A DNA stretch of 60,666 nucleotides from Comamonadaceae bacterium. Lineage in GTDB: Bacteria; Pseudomonadota; Gammaproteobacteria; Burkholderiales; Burkholderiaceae_C. Positions 8,744-17,197 of the stretch are shown here, one piece after another. A model generated the notes under the pieces. The model saw only the letters and a program-made list of their open reading frames with translations. It was not told the origin of the DNA and did not search any database. Where the stretch lies: the NCBI GenBank assembly GCA_947452785.1, contig CANGDZ010000013.1, positions 1 through 60,666 of the forward strand, given 5' to 3'. Each line of letters begins with the position of its first letter. The stretch's first letter is position 1. The position numbers and the translations under genes are program-made.

Positions 8744-9940
8744 TCAGTAAAACGCCTGCAAGCCAGTTTGCGCGCGGCCCAAAATCAGGGCGTGCACATC
8801 GTGCGTGCCTTCGTAGGTGTTCACGGTTTCCAAGTTGATCATGTGGCGAATCACGTGGTATTCATCGTGAATGCCGTTGCCACCATGCATGTCGCGCGCC
8901 ATGCGGGCCACATCCAGCGCTTTGCCGCAGCTGTTGCGCTTGATCATGCTGATCATCTCGGGCACCGCTTTGCCTTCGTCCATCAAGCGGCCCACGCGCA
9001 GGCAGCCTTGCAGGCCCAAAGTGATCTCGGTTTGCATGTCGGCCAGCTTCTTTTGAATCAGCTGGTTTTGCGCCAGTGGGCGGCCAAATTGCACGCGGTC
9101 CATGGTGTACTGGCGGGCGCGGAACCAGCAGTCTTCGGCCGCGCCCAAAGCGCCCCAAGCGATACCGTAGCGGGCTTTGTTCAGGCAGCCGAACGGGCCT
9201 TTGAGGCCGTTGACGTTGGGCAGAAGGTTTTCGGCAGGCACAAACACCTCGTCCATCACGATTTCGCCGGTGATGCTGGCGCGCAAACTCATCTTGCCTT
9301 CGATTTTCGGTGCTGTGAGGCCCTTCATGCCTTTTTCCAAAACAAAGCCGTGAATGGCTTCTTGGCCGCCCACCGAGCCGTCGGAGTTTTCGAGTTTGGC
9401 CCAGACCACAAACACGTCGGCGATCGGCGCGTTGGTGATCCACATCTTGGCGCCATTGAGGATGAAGCCCCCATCGACCGGCTTGGCGCGGGTCAGCATG
9501 CTGGCCGGGTCAGAGCCGTGGTTAGGTTCGGTCAAGCCAAAACAGCCCACCCATTCGCCGGTGGCCAGTTTAGGCAGGTATTTTTGGCGCTGCGCCTCGT
9601 TGCCGTATTCGTTGATGGGGTGCATCACCAGGGAGCTTTGCACGCTGATGGCACTGCGGTAGCCGCTGTCTACGCGCTCGACCTCGCGGGCGATCAGGCC
9701 ATAGGCCACGTAGCTCAGGCCGGCGCAGCCGTAACCTTCAATGGTGGAGCCCAAAAAGCCCATGGCGCCGGCTTCGGTCATGATCTCGCGGTCAAACTTT
9801 TCGTGGCGCGCGGCCATCAGCACGCGGGTCTGCAGGCGCTCTTGGCAAAAAGTGTGGGCGGCTTCGACGATGGCGCGCTCGTCGTCACCGAGTTGCTCGT
9901 TCAGCAACATGGCGTCATTCCATTGGAAGTTCGGTTTCAT
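8744..9940 (-). CDS. gcdH: Glutaryl-CoA dehydrogenase
   Basis: 398 aa. FAD enzyme oxidising and decarboxylating glutaryl-CoA to crotonyl-CoA in lysine, tryptophan and some aromatic degradation routes. It is a full acyl-CoA dehydrogenase with the family signatures [13 protein letters not shown] and [17 protein letters not shown], and the catalytic base Glu377 in [17 protein letters not shown]. The last segment is distinctive for glutaryl-CoA dehydrogenases. I chose the ATG at 9940, which has AGGAG at good spacing; 15 further upstream codons are open. It diverges from a LysR gene, as gcdH commonly does. Confidence 0.9.
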   Translation of the reverse strand: MKPNFQWNDAMLLNEQLGDDERAIVEAAHTFCQERLQTRVLMAARHEKFDREIMTEAGAMGFLGSTIEGYGCAGLSYVAYGLIAREVERVDSGYRSAISVQSSLVMHPINEYGNEAQRQKYLPKLATGEWVGCFGLTEPNHGSDPASMLTRAKPVDGGFILNGAKMWITNAPIADVFVVWAKLENSDGSVGGQEAIHGFVLEKGMKGLTAPKIEGKMSLRASITGEIVMDEVFVPAENLLPNVNGLKGPFGCLNKARYGIAWGALGAAEDCWFRARQYTMDRVQFGRPLAQNQLIQKKLADMQTEITLGLQGCLRVGRLMDEGKAVPEMISMIKRNSCGKALDVARMARDMHGGNGIHDEYHVIRHMINLETVNTYEGTHDVHALILGRAQTGLQAFY

Positions 9941-9992
9941 TGGGGCTCCTGGGGAAATGGGGGGAAGAGAGGGGAATACGGTCATTCAATGG

Positions 9993-10049
9993 GCGCCATT
10001 GTTGGCGCTGCATGAATAGTTGTCTAATATTGATTATCGATGCAGCAAT
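9993..10049. promoter_or_regulatory. gcdH-LysR divergent control region with two palindromes
   Basis: GCGCCA-TTGT-TGGCGC (9993-10008) is a perfect 6-bp-stem palindrome. ATTG...CAAT (10029-10049) has the form of a LysR-type T-N11-A site. Both lie between the two divergent starts. Regulation is inferred. Confidence 0.4.
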
Positions 10050-10064
10050 ATAAATTTTAAATCC

Positions 10065-10976
10065 ATGGAATTCCGTCACCTGCGTTACTTCCTGATGTTG
10101 GCCGAAGAACTGCACTTTGGTCGGGCGGCGCAGCGCCTGTCCATTTCGCAGCCGCCGCTGAGCTTGAACATTCAGCAACTCGAAGCCTCGATCGGCGCCC
10201 AATTGTTCAACCGTAACAGCCGCGGCGTGCAACTGACCGAGGCAGGGCAGGCCTTTGTGCCGGCCGCTCGGGCCCTGTTGGCGCAGGCGGTGCAGGCTGC
10301 CCAAGACGCTCGCGACGTGGCACAGGGCCAAGCAGGCACGCTGCAAATCGGCTTTGCCGGCAGCATGCTGTACTGCGGATTGCCGCAAATTCTGGCGCGT
10401 TTTCAGTTGGCCCATCCGCGCCTGCGCTTGGTGCTGCGCGAACTCAGCTCCAGCCAGCAGTTACCTGAGTTGGTGGGCGACCGGCTGGACGTGGGCTTTG
10501 TCCACACCACTCGGGTGCCGGCCGGGTTCTCGCAGCTGTTGGTTGCGCGCCAGCCTTTTGTGGCCTGCTTGCCGCAGGGCCATGCCTTGTCGGGGCAGCG
10601 CAGTTTGGCTTTGTCGCAATTGGCAGGGGAGGCCTTGGTGCTGGTGTCCCGCGCGGTCTCGCCCGATTACCATGAGCGCATTGTGCAGCTGTGTGCCACG
10701 GCGGGCTGGGCGCCCGAGGTGCGGCATGAGCTGCAGCATTGGCTTAGCGTGGTCTCCTTGGTGTCGCAAGGCCTGGGCGTTGCCTTGGTGCCGGCGGCTT
10801 TGCAGCAATCGGCGCTGGCCGGCGCATGCTTTGTTCCGATTGACGATTTGCACGCCACCTACGACACGCATTGCCTGTGGCGCAGCGACCGGGATCAGCA
10901 GGCGCTCACCGCATTCACCCACGCGGTGCAAGCTGTCACGTTGGACCCCGATAATGGCGCTTTAGGCCCAGCTTGA
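10065..10976 (+). CDS. LysR-family transcriptional regulator (likely controls gcdH)
   Basis: 303 aa from the ATG at 10065, which gives the canonical LysR N-terminus MEFRHLRYFLMLAEELHFGR. The winged helix-turn-helix occupies about residues 1-60 (AAQRLSISQPPLSLNIQQLE). The remainder is the periplasmic-binding-like effector domain. It is divergent from gcdH with a shared 124-bp control region, an arrangement seen for GcdR-type activators. The msrA gene follows 10 bp downstream and may be cotranscribed. Effector unknown. Confidence 0.88.
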   Translation: MEFRHLRYFLMLAEELHFGRAAQRLSISQPPLSLNIQQLEASIGAQLFNRNSRGVQLTEAGQAFVPAARALLAQAVQAAQDARDVAQGQAGTLQIGFAGSMLYCGLPQILARFQLAHPRLRLVLRELSSSQQLPELVGDRLDVGFVHTTRVPAGFSQLLVARQPFVACLPQGHALSGQRSLALSQLAGEALVLVSRAVSPDYHERIVQLCATAGWAPEVRHELQHWLSVVSLVSQGLGVALVPAALQQSALAGACFVPIDDLHATYDTHCLWRSDRDQQALTAFTHAVQAVTLDPDNGALGPA

Positions 10977-10986
10977 AAGACGCTCA

Positions 10987-11523
10987 ATGATCGAAACGAT
11001 AGTTTTAGGTGGTGGTTGCTTTTGGTGTACCGAGGCGGTGTATGTGCGCGTCAAAGGCGTGCTGGACGTGGAGTCCGGCTACTGCAATGGCCAAACCGTG
11101 CAGCCTACTTACGAAGAGGTGTGCAGCGGGCGCACCGGCCACAACGAAGTGGTCAAACTGCAGTACGACCCTGCGCAGGTCAGCACCCGTGAATTGCTCG
11201 AAATCTTTTTCGTCATCCACGACTCGACCACTTTGAATCGCCAGGGCAACGACCGCGGCACGCAGTACCGCAGCGGCATTTACTTTTCCACACCTGAGCA
11301 AGCTGCGGTGGCCCAGGCGTTGATAGCCGAGTTGACCTCCACAGATGCTTTTGACGGCGATGCCATCGTGACCGAGGTCGTACCCTTGGCCAACTACAGC
11401 GCGGCCGAGGAGTACCACCAAGACTTTTTTGAGCGCAACCCGGGCCAAGGCTATTGCCTGGCCGTGGCGGCGCCCAAGGTGGCTAAGTTCCGCAAAACCT
11501 TTGCACGGTTGGCCAAGGACTGA
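10987..11523 (+). CDS. msrA: Peptide-methionine (S)-S-oxide reductase
   Basis: 178 aa. Repairs oxidised methionine (S-epimer) in proteins using thioredoxin. The active-site motif GGGCFWCTEAVY places the catalytic Cys at residue 11. Family features GYCNGQ, HNEVVKLQYDP, FFVIHDSTTLNRQGNDRGTQ and YHQDFFERNP follow in order. Full length for the family. Its stop overlaps the start of the next gene (TGATG), so those two are translationally coupled. Confidence 0.95.
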   Translation: MIETIVLGGGCFWCTEAVYVRVKGVLDVESGYCNGQTVQPTYEEVCSGRTGHNEVVKLQYDPAQVSTRELLEIFFVIHDSTTLNRQGNDRGTQYRSGIYFSTPEQAAVAQALIAELTSTDAFDGDAIVTEVVPLANYSAAEEYHQDFFERNPGQGYCLAVAAPKVAKFRKTFARLAKD

Positions 11524-11942
11524 TGAGCCCGAATACCCGCGCTGTGTTGGCTGCCCCCCTGATGGTGTGGGGTAGGCGTGTGCGCGCTGCGTGGTGGGTG
11601 CTGGCCTTTTCGTTGGCGCTGTCGCCGCTGTTGTCGCGCATGCACCACGTGGTGCACCCCGGGCACGGCGTGGCCGTCAAGGCCGCGCAGGCCGCTAACG
11701 TACAGGACGCTTTGGCGCCCGCTGAGCGTTCTGAGTTTGACCGTTTGTTCGGCTCCCACGCCGAGGGCTCGCAAGTCTGCCAACTGCTGGACCACAGCAG
11801 CACCTCGGATGGGGCACTGCCTCAATTGGATGTGGCGGTGTTGGATGTGCCCACCTTGTTGTGGCAAAGCCCTTTCCGCTCACCTTGCGCATCCCGTCCA
11901 GTCGCCTTCTTTCAAGCCCGAGGCCCACCCGCATTCCTTTGA
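11523..11942 (+). CDS. Small hypothetical protein with His cluster, upstream of a TonB receptor
   Basis: 139 aa. One hydrophobic segment (about 23-38) is followed by a His-rich patch with His41, His42, His45 and His48 (RMHHVVHPGH), then a polar region, and the protein ends FQARGPPAF. Short proteins of this kind with an Arg-Gly-Pro-Pro tail often precede TonB-dependent receptors in beta-proteobacteria. The His patch suggests metal binding. It overlaps msrA by one base and the receptor follows 68 bp downstream. Function not known. Confidence 0.65.
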   Translation: MSPNTRAVLAAPLMVWGRRVRAAWWVLAFSLALSPLLSRMHHVVHPGHGVAVKAAQAANVQDALAPAERSEFDRLFGSHAEGSQVCQLLDHSSTSDGALPQLDVAVLDVPTLLWQSPFRSPCASRPVAFFQARGPPAFL

Positions 11943-12010
11943 AGTTTTTCTGCCGTCGCCGATGAGTTCCACTCTCGGTGGCGCGCGTCATTCATTTCAA
12001 AGGTTTTTCA

Positions 12011-14026
12011 ATGCCACTCATTTCTCAGGCTTGGTCACGACTCACCCCCATCGCGTTTTCCGTCATTCTGTTGCTGTGCGGTGCAACCGTCAATGCGCAA
12101 ACGGCGACGGTTTCTGAAGTCGTCATCACCGGCAACCCCTTGGGCTCTGAAGCGCGGGTCACGCCGGCCAGCAGCCTGTCGGGGCTGCAATTGTTGGAGC
12201 GCGGGCAAAGCACTTTGGGCGAAACGCTGAACCAATTGCCTGGCGTCTCCAGCACCTACTTCGGCCCCAACGCCAGTCGTCCCATCATTCGCGGACTGGA
12301 TGGGGACCGCATTCGCGTGCTCAACAACAGCGCTTCCAGCTTGGACGCCTCCGCGCTGAGCTACGACCACGCAGTGCCACTCGATGTGTTGTCCACCGAG
12401 CGCATCGAGGTGCTGCGCGGCCCAGCGGCCCTGCAATACGGCGGCAGCGCGGTGGGGGGCGTGGTGAACGTGATTGACAACCGCATCCCACGCGAAGCCA
12501 TGAGTGGTGTGCTGGGCAAAGTCCAGGCGCAACTGGGCACTGGCAATGATGAGCGCAGCGTGGCAGGCTTGGTGGAGGCTGGCAACGAGCGCTGGGGCCT
12601 GCATGTGGACGGCTTTGATCGCCACACCAGCGATGTGACCGTGCCGGTGCGTTTGGCTTGCGACAAAACAGGCGAAACCCATTATGCAAAGCGCATTTGC
12701 AATTCGGCCAGCCAGTCGCGCGGCGGTGCCTTCGGTGCCAGTACGTTCTGGGACTCTGGCTACTTAGGCGCTTCGGTCAACACCTACCAAAGTGACTACG
12801 GCACCGTGGCCGAAGACCGGGTGACGATCGGCATGAAGACGACGCGCTATGCCTTGGAAGGCCAGGTGCGCAACCTGCCCGGTCTGTGGGAGAGCGCCAA
12901 AGCGCGGCTCAGCCACACAGATTACCAGCACACCGAATTTGACACCGGCAACCCCGGCACCGTGTTTGCCAACAGCGGCCAAGAGCTGCGATTTGAAGTG
13001 CGGCATCGCCCCCTGCAAAGTTTGGGCGGCTGGCGCGGCGTGGTGGGTGTGCAAGCTGAGTCGGGCCGCTTTTCGGCGGTGGGTGACGAGGCGTTTGCGC
13101 CCTTCAGTCGTTCGAACAGCCAAGCCATTTTTGTGCACGAAGAGTTGCCCACCGCTTGGGGACAGGTGAATGCCGGAGCGCGCTTAGAGTCGGTGCGGGT
13201 CGAGTCATTGGGCAATCCGGCGCTGGCCCGTTTTCAGGTCGGCACCCGCCAGTTCACGCCGTTCAGCGTGGCGGCAGGCGGCCTGTTCAAACTGTCTCCC
13301 ACATGGAATCTGACGGGTAATGCCGCCTTGACCCAGCGCGCGCCCAAAGACTACGAGCTGTTTGCCAACGGCCCGCACTTGGCCACCCATGCCTGGGAAG
13401 TCGGCAACAGCGCCTTGGGGCTGGAAAAATCCACCAGCGTCGATCTAGGCCTGGACTGGAAGCGCGGCGCTGAGCGCTTGAGCGTGACCGCCTTTGCCAG
13501 TCAGTTTGCCAACTTCATTGGTTTGATGGGTTCTGCGCAAGTGCAGGGTGGCGTGCCCGTGCAAAACTACCAAGGAGTGAAAGCGCGCTTCCAAGGTCTG
13601 GAGGTCAGTGGCTTGATGCGCTTATGGCAACGCACATCCACGCTGGATCTGGAACTGCGCGCCGACACCGTACGTACCACCAACGAGACTACAGGCGAGC
13701 CCTTGCCGCGCATCGCTCCGCTGCGTATGGGAAGCACCCTGGCCTATGCACAAGGGCCTTGGCACGCCAAGCTGGGCATGGACTGGCATGCGGCTCAAAA
13801 CCAGGTGCCTGCAGGCAGCGTGGCCACGGGCGCTTACACCTGGGTGAATGCCAGCGTGGCCTACCGCCAAAAGCTGGACGCCACCGCGCTCACTTGGTTT
13901 GCGCGGATCGACAACCTGACCGACAGTCTGGCTTACAGCGCCACCTCGATATTGACGAGCACAGCTTTTGGCAAATCGCCATTGCCAGGGCGCGCGTTGA
14001 AGTTGGGCGTGCAAGCCAGCTTTTGA
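12011..14026 (+). CDS. TonB-dependent outer-membrane receptor, ZnuD-like
   Basis: 671 aa. Signal peptide about 1-30 (ending TVNAQ), then a plug domain (GNPLGSEARVTPASSLSG through IEVLRGPAALQYGGSAVGG) and a beta-barrel ending in Phe, as outer-membrane proteins do. The plug stretch SYDHAVPLDVLSTERIEVL resembles ZnuD zinc receptors and related copper and heme receptors. The loop around CDKTGETHYAKRICNSASQS holds two Cys and a His, like the zinc-binding loop of ZnuD. I chose the ATG at 12011 (AAAGG 7 bp upstream) over a start at 11978. The ligand is inferred. Confidence 0.85.
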   Translation: MPLISQAWSRLTPIAFSVILLLCGATVNAQTATVSEVVITGNPLGSEARVTPASSLSGLQLLERGQSTLGETLNQLPGVSSTYFGPNASRPIIRGLDGDRIRVLNNSASSLDASALSYDHAVPLDVLSTERIEVLRGPAALQYGGSAVGGVVNVIDNRIPREAMSGVLGKVQAQLGTGNDERSVAGLVEAGNERWGLHVDGFDRHTSDVTVPVRLACDKTGETHYAKRICNSASQSRGGAFGASTFWDSGYLGASVNTYQSDYGTVAEDRVTIGMKTTRYALEGQVRNLPGLWESAKARLSHTDYQHTEFDTGNPGTVFANSGQELRFEVRHRPLQSLGGWRGVVGVQAESGRFSAVGDEAFAPFSRSNSQAIFVHEELPTAWGQVNAGARLESVRVESLGNPALARFQVGTRQFTPFSVAAGGLFKLSPTWNLTGNAALTQRAPKDYELFANGPHLATHAWEVGNSALGLEKSTSVDLGLDWKRGAERLSVTAFASQFANFIGLMGSAQVQGGVPVQNYQGVKARFQGLEVSGLMRLWQRTSTLDLELRADTVRTTNETTGEPLPRIAPLRMGSTLAYAQGPWHAKLGMDWHAAQNQVPAGSVATGAYTWVNASVAYRQKLDATALTWFARIDNLTDSLAYSATSILTSTAFGKSPLPGRALKLGVQASF

Positions 14027-14107
14027 GTCAGTTTGAAGCGAATCGATTTGGCCGCTCTACGTGGTTTCCGGTGACTTAGGGCGATGGCAGGCCGGGATAA
14101 TCGGGCG

Positions 14108-15064
14108 ATGAATCTTGATCATCCTGTTATTTCCGCCATGCTGCCCGTGATCTTGTTGATTTTGACGGGCTTCGCGGCAGGTAAGGCCGGCTTGGTTCGG
14201 CGCGAGTCGGTGCGGGATCTGACTCACCTGGTGTTCTTGCTCTTGTCGCAGGCGCTGTTGTTTCGCACCATGAGCAGCGTGCATTTGGAGCGACTGTCGC
14301 TGCAGCCGGTTTTGGCGTATTTCGCTTTGGCTGTGGCCTTGTTTTTGGTCATGCTCGTGATCTACGGCCGTGACTCCCGTGCCTCGGTGTTGGCGCTGGC
14401 CAGTATTTTCAGCAATACCTTGATGATTGGCGTGCCCTTGGTGGGGCTGGCCTACGGACCCGAAGGGCAAGTGCTGCTCTTCACGTTGATTTCACTGCAC
14501 GCCTTGATCGTGCTCACCTTTGCGACGGTGGTGCTGGAGGTGCAAATGGCGCATGAGCAAGTGCAAGCCGGCGGCGCTCCCCGGCACATGGCTCGCACCG
14601 TGGGCTTGGCGATGCGCAATGCGGTATTGCATCCAGTGCCTCTGCCTATTTTGGCTGGTTTGATTTATGCGCAAACCGGTTGGGGTTTGCATCCGGTGAT
14701 TGACAAGCCGTTGATGCTGATGGGCAGTGCATTTGGCCCGGTGGCCTTGCTGTTGGTGGGCATCACGCTGTCGCATGCACGTGTAGGCCAGCGCTTTGCC
14801 AGTGCCCTGAAAATTTCAATCGTCAAAACACTGGTGCACCCGATCTTGATGGCTGGCGCGGGCTGGATGCTGGGCATGCGCGGTTTGCACTTGTCGGTGA
14901 TGGTGGTGGCCGCCGCCTTGCCGGTGGGCGCCAATGTGTTCTTGTTTTCTCAGCGTTACCAAAAAGAAGAAGAGGTGGTCACCGCCTCGGTCGCGCTGTC
15001 CACCGCCATGGCCCTGATCAGCGTGTCGCTGGTCATGGCTTTGTTGCCGCTGCTTCCGGCTTAA
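14108..15064 (+). CDS. AEC-family transporter
   Basis: 318 aa, about ten membrane segments arranged as two inverted five-helix halves, as expected for the auxin efflux carrier family. In bacteria these move dicarboxylates such as malate or malonate. Start at the ATG at 14108, giving a typical N-terminus (MNLDHPVISAMLPVILLILTG); 14084 is an alternative. Family features include FSNTLMIGVPLVG and a PVGANVFLFSQRY motif near the C-terminus. Converges with pdxH, leaving only 5 bp between the stops. Confidence 0.87.
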   Translation: MNLDHPVISAMLPVILLILTGFAAGKAGLVRRESVRDLTHLVFLLLSQALLFRTMSSVHLERLSLQPVLAYFALAVALFLVMLVIYGRDSRASVLALASIFSNTLMIGVPLVGLAYGPEGQVLLFTLISLHALIVLTFATVVLEVQMAHEQVQAGGAPRHMARTVGLAMRNAVLHPVPLPILAGLIYAQTGWGLHPVIDKPLMLMGSAFGPVALLLVGITLSHARVGQRFASALKISIVKTLVHPILMAGAGWMLGMRGLHLSVMVVAAALPVGANVFLFSQRYQKEEEVVTASVALSTAMALISVSLVMALLPLLPA

Positions 15065-15069
15065 TGACC

Positions 15070-15702
15070 TTAAGGTGCGAGCCGCTCGCGCAGCCACTGA
15101 TCGCCGCTCTGCGTGTAACGCAAACGGTCATGCAAGCGGCTTTTGCGGCCTTGCCAAAACTGCCACTCGTCGGGCAACAAGCGGTAGCCGCCCCAATGCG
15201 GTGGGCGCGGTGGCTGCAGCATGAATTTAGCCGCGTATTTGGCCGCGTTGGTCACCAGGACGCTGCGCCCGGCAATGACTTGGCTTTGCGGTGAGGCCCA
15301 TGCGCCAATGCGGGAGTCGAGTGGCCGACTGTGGAAGTACGCATCACTTTCTTCGTCGCTGACTTTTTCGATCCGGCCTTCAATGCGCACCACGCGCTCC
15401 AGCTCGACCCAATGAAACTGCAACGCGGCAAACGGGTTGCCTGCTAATTCTTGGCCTTTTTGACTGTCGTAGTTGGTGTACCAAACAATGCCGCGCTCGT
15501 CATAGCCCTTGATCAACACCACTCGGGTGCTGGGGCGCAGATTGCTGGCCACCGTGGCCAGCGTCATGGCATTGGGTTCAGGCACTTCGGAGGCGATGGC
15601 CTCTTGCAGCCATTGCTCAAATTGCTTCAAGGGGTCGGCGTGTGAGGCGTTTTCGTTGAGCTCGGCTTTTTCGTAGCTCTTGCGCAGGTCGGCGATGTTC
15701 AT
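15070..15702 (-). CDS. pdxH: Pyridoxamine 5'-phosphate oxidase
   Basis: 210 aa. FMN enzyme oxidising pyridoxine or pyridoxamine 5'-phosphate to pyridoxal 5'-phosphate. Clear PdxH features: [59 protein letters not shown], and the C-terminal FMN/PLP-binding block [18 protein letters not shown]. The start at 15702 ([15 protein letters not shown]) matches the family; the open frame upstream is not used. Monocistronic by appearance. Confidence 0.95.
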   Translation of the reverse strand: MNIADLRKSYEKAELNENASHADPLKQFEQWLQEAIASEVPEPNAMTLATVASNLRPSTRVVLIKGYDERGIVWYTNYDSQKGQELAGNPFAALQFHWVELERVVRIEGRIEKVSDEESDAYFHSRPLDSRIGAWASPQSQVIAGRSVLVTNAAKYAAKFMLQPPRPPHWGGYRLLPDEWQFWQGRKSRLHDRLRYTQSGDQWLRERLAP

Positions 15703-15742
15703 GGGGTGAGTATAGGCAAGCCGGTGCGCACACCGGACTACT

Positions 15743-16300
15743 TCAGACAGCCTGGGCCAGCAGGGCGGCCAGGGCGCGGTCTTCAATGCCCAGGGCTAGC
15801 AAGCTGTCATAGGTCTGGCGCGCGTAATCCAACGTGGTGCCAAACCGACCGCTGGCTTGCGCAAAAATGGCGCGGTACTGCGCGTGGGACAGGTTGCCGG
15901 TAAAGCTGGGGCTGCTGCGCGGCAGGGTGAAAGCCAGCGCTTGAACGATTCCCCCGGGAGTAGGGCAGGGCAGCCAGCGGGGCGTGTAGACCGGGCGCGG
16001 CATCTCACGTTGCCACAACTGCGCCAATGCTTGCTGCGCCTGCGCCGCCGAAATGCGAAACACCACGCCCTGGCAACTGCCGCCGGGTAACAGCGCAAAC
16101 ACCAAGCCAGGGCACTCGGGTGTTCCCCTGTTGATATGGCTCCACATTTTCAAAGCCCGGTGCCAGCCCTGCACCCGCGTCAGGTGCTGCTCGGTGTGCG
16201 CAAACTCCTGTCGCCAAATCAAAGAGGCGTAGCCAAAGACCCATAAATCCTGGTCAGCAGGATGCTGGGCTTGGAGGGCTTCAAGGGTGGGGGCGGGCAT
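15743..16300 (-). CDS. ChaC-like gamma-glutamylcyclotransferase
   Basis: 185 aa. ChaC enzymes split the gamma-glutamyl bond of glutathione to 5-oxoproline and Cys-Gly. The N-terminal substrate-binding loop VFGYASLIW (about residues 21-29) and the family stretches [28 protein letters not shown] and YTPRWLPC are present. I chose the ATG at 16300; a longer reading to 16435 would overlap the preceding gene and adds no conserved sequence. It lies 40 bp upstream of pdxH on the same strand. Confidence 0.85.
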   Translation of the reverse strand: MPAPTLEALQAQHPADQDLWVFGYASLIWRQEFAHTEQHLTRVQGWHRALKMWSHINRGTPECPGLVFALLPGGSCQGVVFRISAAQAQQALAQLWQREMPRPVYTPRWLPCPTPGGIVQALAFTLPRSSPSFTGNLSHAQYRAIFAQASGRFGTTLDYARQTYDSLLALGIEDRALAALLAQAV

Positions 16301-16391
16301 GGGGGGATTGTGAAGCAAGGGGCTGTTGGGCCAAATGCCCGTTTGGACCCGCCGACGCAACCCTACTGGTACCCAATTGCACAACCTCCAA

Positions 16392-16970
16392 TCACACTGA
16401 AGGATGTGAGCGCAACCAATCACGCAATGCCTCATTCATACGTGTTTGCCAGCCAGGGCCTGAGCTGCGAAATGCACTGAGCACATCGCGGTCAAAGCGA
16501 ATGGCCACCTGTTCCTTGATGCCGCTGCCTGCGGGCCGGCCCCGTTTCTTGAGTGCCGCAGTCAACCCCGCTTGTAGCTCTTCGCCATTCAGCGGACGAT
16601 CATCCTCATCACCGCCATCCCACACATAGCCACTGCTCTTTGGCAGCGCACGCACGGCAGCCCGCACTTGGGCGCGAGTGAGTTCATTCATATTGGAGCC
16701 AGGCATCGATACCTCACGTTCTTCGTTGCTTGCATGGCGAAAGCTAATGACGCGCGTTGCACCTTCGCGCTCGGTGTGTACCACCGTCAGAACTGCCAAA
16801 AAACCCAATGCATCTGAAATGGACAGCACCCGAATTTCACCGCCGCGCACGGCGTCAATGTCCAATCGGTAACGGGATTCAAGTACCTCAGCCGCATCTG
16901 CAAAGTCCAAACCGTGCTTGCGTAAGTTGCTTTGGCGTTTGGTTTCGTCCCAAATCAGTCTGTCGCCCAT
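16392..16970 (-). CDS. BrnT-BrnA toxin-antitoxin fused in one reading frame
   Basis: 192 aa. Residues 1-88 match the BrnT RNase-toxin family (LIWDETKRQSNLRKHGLDFADAAEV, split here as WDETKRQSNLRKHGLDF; then VISFRHASNEERE). Residues 89-192 match the BrnA/DUF4415 antitoxin, with its ribbon-helix-helix end (QVAIRFDRDVLSAFRSSGPG, then WQTRMNEALRDWL). These are normally two overlapping genes; here no stop separates them. Two internal ATGs, at 16706 and 16691, could start a free 104- or 99-aa antitoxin, and the first has GAGG 5 bp upstream. The outer ATG has no ribosome-binding site and lies next to a strong promoter. Confidence 0.85.
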   Translation of the reverse strand: MGDRLIWDETKRQSNLRKHGLDFADAAEVLESRYRLDIDAVRGGEIRVLSISDALGFLAVLTVVHTEREGATRVISFRHASNEEREVSMPGSNMNELTRAQVRAAVRALPKSSGYVWDGGDEDDRPLNGEELQAGLTAALKKRGRPAGSGIKEQVAIRFDRDVLSAFRSSGPGWQTRMNEALRDWLRSHPSV

Positions 16971-16977
16971 GTGATTT

Positions 16978-17005
16978 ATTGTAGATGCGTTTATTTGGCT
17001 TTCAA
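16978..17005 (-). promoter_or_regulatory. Sigma-70-like promoter of the brnT-brnA fusion
   Basis: On the minus strand, TTGAAA (17005-17000), a 16-bp spacer and TACAAT (16983-16978). The expected transcript start falls within a few bases of the ATG at 16970, predicting a leaderless or nearly leaderless mRNA. Confidence 0.55.
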
Positions 17006-17079
17006 AGCCCTTTTATCCGACGGATAAATTCAAGTGCAGTCTGATGCCAGGTTGATCACCCGCAGGGGAGGCCGTGATT

Positions 17080-17154
17080 GGTAACCAGTCTGTAACTTGA
17101 AGGCCCCCAGATGAGGCTGTTGCCGGTTACCATTGGGCATGTAACAAAGTTACC
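17080..17154. promoter_or_regulatory. Repeated GTAAC/GTTAC operator array upstream of edd
   Basis: GGTAACC at 17080-17086, its inverted copy GGTTACC at 17125-17131, and TGTAACAAAGTTACC at 17140-17154. The last is close to the HexR (RpiR family) consensus TGTAAT-N3-ATTACA known to control edd-eda in other proteobacteria. Regulator identity is inferred. Confidence 0.5.
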
Positions 17155-17197
17155 AACTGGGCGGTGCAATGCCCAGCGTCTTCTGGAGCTCACCGAC

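Noticed and set aside
8735-10015. Long plus-strand open frame opposite gcdH (426 codons)
   Set aside because: Shadow of a well-supported glutaryl-CoA dehydrogenase; composition rich in Ala, His and Gln without any domain.
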